Program-made: the position numbers and the translations under genes
DNA from: Clostridiales bacterium
GTDB lineage: Bacteria; Bacillota_A; Clostridia; Oscillospirales; Oscillospiraceae
NCBI GenBank assembly: GCA_019417795.1
Contig: DXUR01000151.1
Span: 1-6,531, forward strand
Direction: 5' to 3'
Length of the DNA: 6,531 nt
Part shown: piece by piece, positions 1 through 4,712 of the stretch
Layout: every line of letters starts with the position of its first letter
Numbering within the stretch: position 1 is the first letter of the stretch
The notes under the pieces: generated by a model
Databases searched by the model: none
What the model saw: the letters and a program-made list of their open reading frames with translations, nothing else
Told to the model about the DNA's origin: nothing

Positions 1-294
1 TTCATTTGGGAATAATTCAAGCTGGCGAATCATATAATGTGTACTTGGAATGTAATCAAAATAAAACAATAGTGCTAGATATAAACTCCATGGAATTGGG
101 CGTGTCCGATTTTCGTAGGCACTATAAGTTTGTCGTGAAATACCAACAGCCGAAGCAATTTCTTCTTGTGATGCACCAACTTTTCCTCTGAGTGCGGGTA
201 ACTCAATCGCCAATTGAGTGGCCAAGTTCTCTTTCTCATCTTTACTAAAATTCCAAAACTGCTTATAAGCATCTCGCCCTACAAATTGAATCAA
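1..294 (-). CDS. XRE-family helix-turn-helix regulator, partial (3' end beyond window)
   Basis: The 98 visible codons are open and run off the left edge, so the C-terminus is missing. Residues about 33-75 form a Cro/C1-type helix-turn-helix: SQEEIASAVGISRQTYSAYE is the helix 2-turn-helix 3 core, followed by NRTRPIPW. The start is a TTG at 294-292, chosen because a perfect AGGAGG (302-307) lies 7 nt upstream and no ATG or GTG start exists in frame further up. A DNA-binding transcriptional regulator is expected; its targets are unknown and may lie to the left. No convincing promoter lies between the gene and the integrase terminator at 342-388. The 25-bp inverted repeat at 319-343 sits in its leader, which suggests expression depends on inversion of the neighbouring segment. 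The domain call is firm; the regulatory role is inferred. Confidence 0.8.
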   Translation of the reverse strand, partial: MIQFVGRDAYKQFWNFSKDEKENLATQLAIELPALRGKVGASQEEIASAVGISRQTYSAYENRTRPIPWSLYLALLFYFDYIPSTHYMIRQLELFPNE

Positions 295-301
295 TAAATC
301 T

Positions 302-307
302 CCTCCT
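302..307 (-). promoter_or_regulatory. Ribosome binding site that fixes a TTG start
   Basis: On the minus strand this reads AGGAGG with a 7-nt spacer to the TTG at 294-292. It is the main evidence that the left-edge reading frame is a real gene despite the non-ATG start. Confidence 0.75.
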
Positions 308-318
308 GGGTATACTCT

Positions 319-343
319 TTCGTAGAGTACATTACTCCACGAA
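319..343 (-). repeat. Left inverted repeat (IRL) of the candidate inverton
   Basis: The 25-bp sequence is the exact reverse complement of 1705-1729, and identity stops abruptly on both sides. Each copy is itself an imperfect dyad: arms TTCGT-GAGTA and TACTC-ACGAA around a short asymmetric centre (ATG on one strand, CAT on the other). Such a core, with two inverted arms and an asymmetric spacer, is what a tyrosine recombinase crossover site looks like. It lies 24 nt upstream of the TTG start of the left XRE gene. Confidence 0.8.
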
Positions 344-388
344 AAAACACCGCCAAACACTGAAAACTCAGCATTATTTGACGGTGTT
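342..388 (-). terminator. Intrinsic terminator of the integrase gene
   Basis: The arms AACACCGCCAAA (346-357) and TTTGACGGTGTT (377-388) pair over 12 bp with one G-T wobble. An inner CTGA/TCAG stem (360-363, 368-371) caps the structure. On the minus strand the stem is followed by six T (342-347). It begins 7 bases past the integrase stop and would insulate the left XRE gene from integrase transcription. Confidence 0.8.
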
Positions 389-405
389 GACAATTTATTT
401 GACGG
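374..405 (+). repeat. Pair of 11-bp direct repeats TTATTTGACGG at the 3' end of the integrase
   Basis: TTATTTGACGG occurs at 374-384 and again at 395-405, 21 bp apart (two helical turns), overlapping the integrase stop and terminator. A related TGACGGC occurs at 1564-1570 near the other end of the segment. Tn916-family integrases bind arm-type direct repeats with their N-terminal domain, so these are candidate arm sites. That reading is inferred from spacing and place only; the first copy also serves as one arm of the terminator. Confidence 0.4.
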
Positions 406-1531
406 CTAATAAATCAGAAAGCCGTTGCATATTTTCTTTTTTTAAATCCATGGATGGGTGTACATAGCGATTCATTGTAATATTCACGCTGGCATGACCC
501 AATATCTCGCTGAGACTTTTTACATCGAATCCAAGCTCTATGCACCTTGTAGCAAATGTATGACGTAACGAGTGATAATTTGCGGAGTTGATTCCGCTGT
601 TTTTCAATACCTTCTTGAAATGATTTTGCATGGTTCTTGGTTCTAATGGATTCTGATCGCTATTGGTTAGAATGTAGCCAGTAGAAGAAGCTTTGTGTGC
701 TGTAAGAATAGTCATTAAGCCATGGGGTACTGGAATAGTACGGATGGAGCAAGCACTTTTGGGTGTGGTAACAACAATCCTTGTCTTGCATTCACTGTTG
801 GTTCTATCTTGGATTCTCTGGAGCGTTTGATGCACATGGATTGTGTAATCTGAGAATGAAACATCTTCCCATCGCAACGCACAAATTTCACCTACTCTGA
901 GACCAGTGAATAAACATACTAATATACCAATATTGCAGGAATCAAGATTAGAATACAAGTATTGGCATAATTTTTCCTGTTCAGCACGACTCAAAACTCT
1001 CATTTCCTTCGTTTGACGTTTTATCTGTATAGATCGTGCGTCACAAGAAATGGCTTTCCCGTTTCGGGTGGCAAATTGTAAGATATTTCGAATTAGAGAT
1101 AAAATATCTGAAACAGTTTTAGAGGAAAGTCCATTCTCCTTTAATCCACCAGAAACAAGGAAAAAATTACACTGCGTTTCAATAAACTCGTGTGTTATAT
1201 CACGCAATTGTTTGCTTCCGAACACAGGAAGTATATACGAGCTGAGAAGATTCCTATATTTGTTGCTTGTAGATTCCTTCACTTTAGGACATATAGCTTG
1301 AAACCATTCCATAGCAACCTGTTCAAATTGATCTGAGCTAATTTCTGGATCGACAGTGACAGAATTACTCGTGCACGAACTTTGACTGATAAGTTTTGCT
1401 TTGACTTCTCGATATGATTTTGCATAAACATAACCGTAATTGGCTTTGCCTGTAGAAGATCGGGACTTAATGTATCTTCCTTCCCATCTGCCGTCTTTCC
1501 TTTTGTAAATATTTTCTCCTTTTCGTGCCAT
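395..1531 (-). CDS. Tyrosine recombinase/integrase (Tn916-type, with arm-binding domain)
   Basis: This 378-aa site-specific recombinase has the usual three parts. Residues 1-50 (RKDGRWEGRYIKSRSSTGKA and following) form an AP2-like arm-binding domain. Residues about 65-155 form the SAM-like core-binding domain. Residues about 178-360 form the catalytic domain, with all expected residues visible: Arg212 in TGLRVGEICALRWED, Lys258 in TPKS, His320 and Arg323 in HSLRHTFATR, His346 in LGHAS, and the nucleophile Tyr356 in MNRYVHPS. The start at 1531 is preferred over an upstream in-frame ATG at 1549 because AAGGAGGTG lies 6 nt before it and overlaps that earlier ATG region. The gene sits wholly inside the 25-bp inverted repeats. 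Int followed by immA and immR in one direction also matches the left end of ICEBs1-like elements, so it could be the ICE integrase. Its own promoter is not clear. Confidence 0.93.
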   Translation of the reverse strand: MARKGENIYKRKDGRWEGRYIKSRSSTGKANYGYVYAKSYREVKAKLISQSSCTSNSVTVDPEISSDQFEQVAMEWFQAICPKVKESTSNKYRNLLSSYILPVFGSKQLRDITHEFIETQCNFFLVSGGLKENGLSSKTVSDILSLIRNILQFATRNGKAISCDARSIQIKRQTKEMRVLSRAEQEKLCQYLYSNLDSCNIGILVCLFTGLRVGEICALRWEDVSFSDYTIHVHQTLQRIQDRTNSECKTRIVVTTPKSACSIRTIPVPHGLMTILTAHKASSTGYILTNSDQNPLEPRTMQNHFKKVLKNSGINSANYHSLRHTFATRCIELGFDVKSLSEILGHASVNITMNRYVHPSMDLKKENMQRLSDLLAVK

Positions 1532-1639
1532 AAGGTACACCTCCTTCAATATGACTATAATTCTGACGGCAAATTGTGACTTTGGAACTTCCTAAGACGG
1601 ATTTTTGCGCAAAACCTCGTGTTTTATGTCCCTAACATA

Positions 1640-1668
1640 TTGACAAACAGTGCGACAACTTGTAAAAT
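1640..1668 (+). promoter_or_regulatory. Outward-facing near-consensus promoter inside the inverted-repeat segment
   Basis: TTGACA (1640-1645) and TAAAAT (1663-1668) are separated by exactly 17 bp, close to the sigma-A consensus; the start point would be near 1675. It points away from the integrase, through the right repeat (1705-1729). In the present orientation no gene lies before two successive terminator-like hairpins. In the inverted orientation it would serve the left XRE gene. Confidence 0.7.
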
Positions 1669-1704
1669 AGAGATGTAAATTAAAAAAAACAGAGAAGAAT
1701 GCGA

Positions 1705-1735
1705 TTCGTGGAGTAATGTACTCTACGAATTTTTT
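1705..1735 (+). repeat. Right inverted repeat (IRR), followed by a T-run that makes it terminator-like
   Basis: Bases 1705-1729 are the exact inverse of 319-343. On the plus strand the dyad (TTCGT-GAGTA/TACTC-ACGAA) is followed by six T (1730-1735), so a transcript from 1640-1668 would form a hairpin plus U-tract here. At the left copy the same strand of the repeat is followed by AGAGTATACC, with no T-run. The terminator-like property therefore comes from the flank and would depend on orientation. Confidence 0.7.
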
Positions 1736-1740
1736 ATTTT

Positions 1741-1784
1741 AAAGAACCTCAAGATAGCTCATATTGTCGTCTTGGGGTTCTTTT
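1741..1784 (+). terminator. Intrinsic terminator right of the inverton
   Basis: Arms AAAGAACCTCAAGA (1741-1754) and TCTTGGGGTTCTTT (1770-1783) pair over 14 bp with one wobble, ending in TTTT. It would stop rightward transcription before the next XRE gene. Confidence 0.7.
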
Positions 1785-1827
1785 CATTCTATCATTTAAT
1801 GCAATCTGCCTATAAAATTTTATCATA

Positions 1828-1851
1828 TTGCATTTATAAATGCAACTTGCA
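1828..1851. promoter_or_regulatory. Palindromic operator candidate upstream of the second XRE gene
   Basis: TTGCATTTATAAATGCAA (1828-1845) is a perfect 18-bp palindrome. It overlaps a second dyad, TGCAA-C-TTGCA (1841-1851), giving three TTGCA half-sites. It ends 12 bp before the -35 box at 1863, a fitting place for autoregulation by the XRE protein. No binding evidence exists. Confidence 0.45.
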
Positions 1852-1862
1852 CCCGATGTTGG

Positions 1863-1891
1863 TTGTTGAGATTTTTGGTACATTTTATAAT
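1863..1891 (+). promoter_or_regulatory. Promoter of the second XRE gene
   Basis: TTGTTG (1863-1868), a 17-bp spacer and a perfect TATAAT (1886-1891) predict a start point near 1898. That leaves a leader of only about 16 nt before the ATG at 1914 and rules out the longer reading frame that begins at 1863. Confidence 0.65.
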
Positions 1892-1913
1892 GTATAGCAG
1901 AATCATACACAGC

Positions 1914-2291
1914 ATGGAGGTGATTGAAACGCAACCGGAAATTGATTACGTTAAGATTGGTCAGCGCATTAGAGCTGCCCGACTGGAAAAGGGTTATAGT
2001 CAGGCTGATTTGGGTGCGTTGGTTGGTTGCTCGAACAATCATATGAGCCATGTTGAAGTTGGACAGACGAAAGTTTCTTTGGCAATGCTTCTAAAACTGG
2101 CATTCGTCTTGGAAAAGAACTTTGACTATTTTTTGCTGGATACCCCATATGCAAAATGCGACAGCATCATCGATGATGAGATTGCTGCAAAACTGAAAAA
2201 GTGTAATGTAACAACATTGATAACCGTAGGAAAGATGATTGATGTCTTGATTGACCAGCAAGAGATGATAAAAAAAGCGGAGCTTGATTGA
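1914..2291 (+). CDS. XRE-family helix-turn-helix regulator, 125 aa
   Basis: A single Cro/C1-type DNA-binding domain spans residues about 11-70: IGQRIRAARLEKGYSQADLG, then ALVGCSNNHMSHVEVGQTKV and LAMLLKLAFVLEKNFDYFLL. A helical tail of about 50 residues of unknown role ends IDQQEMIKKAELD. It is a likely transcriptional repressor, possibly of itself, given the palindrome at 1828-1845. The start is uncertain. ATG 1914 fits the promoter at 1863-1891, but no ribosome binding site precedes it; GGAGGTG (1917-1923) lies inside the first codons. Initiation may be leaderless-like, or at a nearby non-ATG codon. It is transcribed alone, has its own terminator, and faces the immA gene tail to tail. Its target is unknown. 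Confidence 0.85.
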   Translation: MEVIETQPEIDYVKIGQRIRAARLEKGYSQADLGALVGCSNNHMSHVEVGQTKVSLAMLLKLAFVLEKNFDYFLLDTPYAKCDSIIDDEIAAKLKKCNVTTLITVGKMIDVLIDQQEMIKKAELD

Positions 2292-2300
2292 TATAATGAA

Positions 2301-2347
2301 AAAGAAGCCCATTGACGGTTCTGAGTGAACTGCTGTGGGTTTCTTTT
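2301..2347 (+). terminator. Terminator of the second XRE gene
   Basis: Arms AAAGAAGCCCA (2301-2311) and TGGGTTTCTTT (2336-2346) pair over 11 bp with one wobble. An inner GGTTC/GAACT stem (2317-2321, 2327-2331) caps it, and the run ends in TTTT. It begins 9 nt after the stop codon. Confidence 0.75.
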
Positions 2348-2380
2348 GTTGCAATACAATATACTGATCCTTTAAGAAAC

Positions 2381-2430
2381 AAAAAGTCCACCAGTCATGA
2401 TGCACTACGCATCGTACTGGTGGACTTTTT
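2381..2430. terminator. Bidirectional terminator between the XRE gene and immA
   Basis: The perfect 15-bp arms AAAAAGTCCACCAGT (2381-2395) and ACTGGTGGACTTTTT (2416-2430) carry T5 at the 3' end on both strands. An inner GATGC/GCATC stem caps the loop. It lies 24 bases past the immA-like stop codon on the minus strand and after the XRE gene on the plus strand. Confidence 0.88.
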
Positions 2431-2454
2431 CTGTAAAGATATAAAAATAGATAT

Positions 2455-3009
2455 TCATATATCGCCATAACTAATGTCGTTATCGTAGGCATGAAGATCT
2501 TCTTTCAGGAAATCTGCTTTACGAATATACATCGAATTTACCAGCTCTCCTTTTTCGTGGAGCAGGCTGAATTTGTAGTCTAATAATGCTGCCGGTACAT
2601 AGAGCATTTTAGCCGTTTCAAAAAATGTGTGTTCCGAAAGGCATTCCAGGACTTTCCCATCTTCTAACAGAAGCTCCGCCGCAAAGAAGTTTGCTTCATT
2701 TTCTTCGATTGATCTATCATCAAAAACTTCCATTTCTTGAAAGCCGTGCATCATGGCGATTTTTGTATGCAGGACAGCGTGTCCTAATTCATGTGCGACT
2801 AAGATACGTTCCAGGATGCCGTTCACATTGTGATCTATCACGATATTCTTCTGTCTGGACTGGTAATAGAAGAAGCCCTTCAATTTCTTCTGTAAATCGT
2901 AATAGTGGATTTTGATACCTAACAGCTGACATAGTTCGTAAGGGTCTCTGGTGTGATATTTTCGCACAAGCTTATCGACAGTTTCAATGATATGCTCTGC
3001 CGTTTTCAT
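2455..3009 (-). CDS. immA: ImmA/IrrE-family metalloprotease, 184 aa
   Basis: The zinc-binding motif HELGH is at residues 73-77 (LVAHELGHAVLH), and a downstream ENEANFFAAELL places the likely third ligand at Glu105. This is the HExxH...E pattern of the ImmA/IrrE (DUF955) family. In ICEBs1 and phage phi105, ImmA cleaves the partner repressor ImmR after DNA damage or cell signalling and so releases the element; the same role is inferred here from the repressor gene directly upstream. The start at 3009 is chosen because GGAGGTGA lies 5 nt before it; an upstream ATG at 3042 lacks such a site. There is no signal peptide or membrane segment, so it is cytoplasmic. It follows immR by 51 nt and ends at the bidirectional terminator 2381-2430. 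Confidence 0.9.
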   Translation of the reverse strand: MKTAEHIIETVDKLVRKYHTRDPYELCQLLGIKIHYYDLQKKLKGFFYYQSRQKNIVIDHNVNGILERILVAHELGHAVLHTKIAMMHGFQEMEVFDDRSIEENEANFFAAELLLEDGKVLECLSEHTFFETAKMLYVPAALLDYKFSLLHEKGELVNSMYIRKADFLKEDLHAYDNDISYGDI

Positions 3010-3030
3010 TTGCTTCACCTCCGAATCGCA

Positions 3031-3050
3031 CACAGAAAACATATTCTGTG
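3031..3050 (-). other. Intercistronic hairpin between immR and immA
   Basis: CACAGAA (3031-3037) and TTCTGTG (3044-3050) form a perfect 7-bp stem with a 6-nt loop. It lies between the immR stop and the immA ribosome binding site and has no T-run. It could affect the relative output or stability of the two messages; this is inferred. Confidence 0.4.
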
Positions 3051-3060
3051 CTTGAGGATT

Positions 3061-3510
3061 TTACTCTTTATCTTTATGCTTTCTGTATTTCTTCGGAGTG
3101 TACTTTTCCCGTGCTGTTTTCTTAGAGTCCATATAAACTGACATAATCGCCTGGAAGAATACATCTTTTGCGTCCTCGTCCAATTCTCCACCGGCAAACA
3201 GAGAATTTACACGACCCAGCACTTCCTGAGCTTCTTTTGCTCCCTTTGAACCGAAGTTTTCCTTTGCCTCTAAAATAAACATATCCTGATCTATATGGCT
3301 CTGGCTGTCCGTTTCAGATTCATCCAAAAGATAGGACACAGAGATATGCAGCGCTTCAGCAAGTTTTCTGATGTTGCTTTTTCTGGGGAGTGTTCCGAGC
3401 TGCTCATAGGTGTAAAGGGATCTTTCGGAAATGCCGGTCATCTGGGCAAGCTCCGTTTGAGATAGGTTCATAGCCAAACGAGCTTCTTTAATTTTTTCTC
3501 CAAATGTCAT
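3061..3510 (-). CDS. immR: ImmR-like XRE-family repressor, 149 aa
   Basis: Residues about 4-62 form a Cro/C1-type helix-turn-helix: GEKIKEARLAMNLSQTELAQ, then MTGISERSLYTYEQLGTLPR and ISVSYLLDE. The remainder, about 85 residues, is charged and has a Lys/Arg-rich end (KKYRKHKDKE). The N-terminal DNA-binding domain, the longer C-terminal part and the immA gene just downstream match the ImmR repressors of ICEBs1-type elements. These bind operators between themselves and the divergent operon and are inactivated by ImmA. The start at 3510 has AAGGAAGG upstream with a slightly long spacer. A copy of the AACTTCCGAT-type motif (3546-3555) lies just upstream of the gene, consistent with autoregulation. 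The gene name rests on synteny and domain layout, not on a search. Confidence 0.85.
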   Translation of the reverse strand: MTFGEKIKEARLAMNLSQTELAQMTGISERSLYTYEQLGTLPRKSNIRKLAEALHISVSYLLDESETDSQSHIDQDMFILEAKENFGSKGAKEAQEVLGRVNSLFAGGELDEDAKDVFFQAIMSVYMDSKKTAREKYTPKKYRKHKDKE

Positions 3511-3545
3511 GGTACTGTCCTTCCTTTCAAAAAATATTTATTCGT

Positions 3546-3555
3546 AACTTCCGAT
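3546..3555 (+). promoter_or_regulatory. Operator candidate O1 (AACTTCCGAT)
   Basis: This copy lies between the immR start codon and the rightward -35 box (3562). A protein bound here could affect both the immR promoter and the divergent promoter. Confidence 0.55.
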
Positions 3556-3561
3556 TATTTG

Positions 3562-3589
3562 TTGACAAACTTCTGGAAAATGCTATAAT
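3562..3589 (+). promoter_or_regulatory. Strong rightward promoter opposite immR
   Basis: TTGACA (3562-3567) and TATAAT (3584-3589) are both perfect consensus with a 16-bp spacer, and TG at -15/-14 (3581-3582) makes it an extended -10 promoter. The start point is near 3596, giving a leader of about 200 nt before the gene at 3797. So strong a promoter next to an immR-like gene is expected to be repressed in the resting state. Confidence 0.82.
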
Positions 3590-3628
3590 GAGAATCAGAA
3601 CAGAAGTATTAGTTCCACTTAATTATAT

Positions 3629-3696
3629 ATCGGAACTTTTATAAAGTCAAGAACTTCCGATTTTGCTTCTGTTATTTTAATCAAATATCGGAAGTT
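3629..3696. promoter_or_regulatory. Operator candidates O2-O4 in the leader of the rightward operon
   Basis: ATCGGAACTT (3629-3638), AACTTCCGAT (3652-3661) and ATCGGAAGTT (3687-3696) repeat the O1 motif in alternating orientation, with O2 differing at one base. With O1 they form four copies within 151 bp. They lie downstream of the start point, so a bound protein could act as a roadblock or form loops with O1. ImmR-like repressor binding is the simplest explanation and is inferred. Confidence 0.55.
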
Positions 3697-3796
3697 ATAG
3701 TCATTCTTGTCCCATGGTATTTGTTTCCCTTTAGCCAAGTGACAGGAGTTAGAAAGGAATTCTTATTTTATGGATTAGGCTGAAAGGAGATTCTGA

Positions 3797-4360
3797 ATGA
3801 GCAGATATAATACACAGGTATTAAGCAATATTCGAATGCTTTGCCGGATGCAGAACATTGACGAAAAGGTTCTGTATGAAAGAGCAAAGCTGATTTTATC
3901 CATATATCGAGAGGTGTGCTGGTCTACTATTGATCGTGCGAATGATGTATGTGATACCCTTATTTGTACTTACGGTGACAGCTTAGATGGAGCATTGATT
4001 TATCTGGAGAACTTTGCTCCGGATGAAGCGAGAGAACGATTTGAAGAACGTATTCGAAGCTTATTCGAGACAAAGTGGATCATTGAACTGGTAGATATGG
4101 CGATGCTGAAAATCAGAGAATATCCGGATAAAGGCGCTCTGTACTGTGAGATTATCTCAAAGGCATATCTCAATCGCTTCAAGTACAAAGAATCAGAAAT
4201 GCTGGAGGTTCTGAATATGGAACGCAGCAGCTATTATGACCGAAAGAAAGAAGCGATACTGTTATTTGGTCTGTCACTTTGGGGAACAGCCATTCCTAAA
4301 TTGAAAGATTTCCTGGAAAGTGCCAGGGAGGAAGAAGCATTGTGTTATTGTGAGTGCTAA
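3797..4360 (+). CDS. Sigma-like/ArpU-like regulator of unknown function, 187 aa
   Basis: This is the first gene of the rightward operon, with AAAGGAG 8-10 nt before the ATG. I do not recognise an exact family. The first 120 residues are helical and charged, with no catalytic motif. Residues about 121-165 (YCEIISKAYLNRFKYKESEM, then LEVLNMERSSYYDRKKEAIL) resemble the sigma-70 region 4-type helix-turn-helix of phage late regulators such as ArpU/RinA: a helix, then NMERSSYYDRKKEA as recognition helix. After that come LFGLSLWGTAIPKL and a short Cys-containing tail (CYCEC). A DNA-binding activator or accessory transcription factor of the element is plausible. It has no membrane segment. It is followed by a perfect hairpin (4365-4387) and a terminator. 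Confidence 0.75.
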   Translation: MSRYNTQVLSNIRMLCRMQNIDEKVLYERAKLILSIYREVCWSTIDRANDVCDTLICTYGDSLDGALIYLENFAPDEARERFEERIRSLFETKWIIELVDMAMLKIREYPDKGALYCEIISKAYLNRFKYKESEMLEVLNMERSSYYDRKKEAILLFGLSLWGTAIPKLKDFLESAREEEALCYCEC

Positions 4361-4364
4361 GACA

Positions 4365-4387
4365 GGATTTTAGTCCGACTAAAATCC
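4365..4387. repeat. Perfect 10-bp inverted repeat after the sigma-like gene
   Basis: GGATTTTAGT (4365-4374) and ACTAAAATCC (4378-4387) are separated by CCG and lie 5 bases after the stop codon. The loop region AGTCCGACT (4372-4380) recurs exactly at 4417-4425. There is no T-run, so this is not a typical terminator. It may be a binding site for the preceding gene product or an RNA processing or stability element. Confidence 0.5.
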
Positions 4388-4487
4388 GATGAAAATACGA
4401 CGGTTTCCATACTGAAAGTCCGACTTGTCCAGTGTTAGAATGGCTATGCTGGGAGATAGCGGCATAAAATTGAATAGAGAGAGTTAC

Positions 4488-4521
4488 GCCTCGTGCCTGT
4501 AATGGGTACGGGGCTTTTTTT
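4488..4521 (+). terminator. Intrinsic terminator of the first rightward operon
   Basis: Arms GCCTCGTGCC (4488-4497) and GGTACGGGGC (4505-4514) pair over 10 bp with two G-T wobbles and are followed by seven T (4515-4521). It separates the sigma-like gene from the downstream XRE gene. Confidence 0.85.
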
Positions 4522-4564
4522 ATACCTGCCTATTTTCCCCCATAATTAACACAAAGGCATGAAC

Positions 4565-4599
4565 GAGAGCTTGGAGTAATTTACTCCGGCTCTTTTTTT
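4565..4599 (+). terminator. Second tandem terminator or attenuator before the small XRE gene
   Basis: GAGC (4567-4570) pairs with GCTC (4589-4592), and inner GGAGT (4573-4577) pairs with ACTCC (4583-4587); seven T follow (4593-4599). It ends only 24 nt before the ATG at 4623, leaving no room for a promoter afterwards. It is therefore probably an attenuator passed by read-through, unless a promoter lies inside the hairpin region. Confidence 0.7.
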
Positions 4600-4600
4600 A

Positions 4601-4621
4601 TGCCTGCAAGGAGGACAGGCA
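4601..4621 (+). other. Hairpin presenting a ribosome binding site in its loop
   Basis: TGCCTG (4601-4606) and CAGGCA (4616-4621) form a 6-bp stem whose 9-nt loop holds AAGGAGG. The ATG at 4623 follows directly. The hairpin could tune initiation at that upstream start. Confidence 0.45.
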
Positions 4622-4664
4622 GATGGCAAAGGGTATTGAGAATCGGGCACGATCTCCTCCCGCT

Positions 4665-4698
4665 GTTTTTGATTTTGCAACTTCACAAATTCAAAAAC
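4665..4698. repeat. 13-bp inverted repeat just upstream of the preferred XRE start
   Basis: GTTTTTGATTTTG (4665-4677) and CAAATTCAAAAAC (4686-4698) match at 12 of 13 positions around an 8-nt loop. The dyad ends 2 bases before the GGAGGA of the start at 4713. It could be an operator for autoregulation or an RNA hairpin affecting initiation. Confidence 0.5.
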
Positions 4699-4712
4699 AC
4701 GGAGGAACGAAA

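Larger units (their letters stand above)
319..1729. mobile_element. Candidate invertible promoter segment carrying its own recombinase
   Basis: The ends (319-343 and 1705-1729) are perfect 25-bp inverted copies of each other. The segment contains a complete tyrosine recombinase gene, that gene's terminator, and an outward near-consensus promoter (1640-1668). Inversion would place the promoter about 80 nt upstream of the TTG start of the left XRE gene, with a clean leader through the repeat. Known analogues are the Salmonella H segment (hin plus an outward promoter) and intergenic promoter invertons in gut Firmicutes. Inverted rather than direct repeats argue against these being simple attL/attR ends. 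Alternatives are operator sites for an XRE protein, or an integrase gene whose flanking repeats serve another purpose. Inversion itself is not shown by one sequence. Confidence 0.55.

Noticed and set aside
75..272. A 65-codon minus-strand frame inside the left XRE gene.
   Set aside because: It is another frame of the same strand; the TTG-started frame with AGGAGG and a clear helix-turn-helix explains this sequence.
319..1729. The 25-bp repeats as attL and attR of an integrated element.
   Set aside because: Att sites flank an integrated element as direct repeats; these are inverted. One copy could still form part of an att site paired with another outside the window.
1863..1913. A longer version of the second XRE protein starting at TTG 1863 or ATG 1890.
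   Set aside because: The -35 and -10 boxes (1863-1891) lie inside this stretch, so it would be upstream of or at the transcription start, and no ribosome binding site precedes either codon.
2091..2492. A 133-codon minus-strand frame across the XRE gene end and terminators.
   Set aside because: It runs antisense to the XRE coding region and through two terminator hairpins, and has no domain character.
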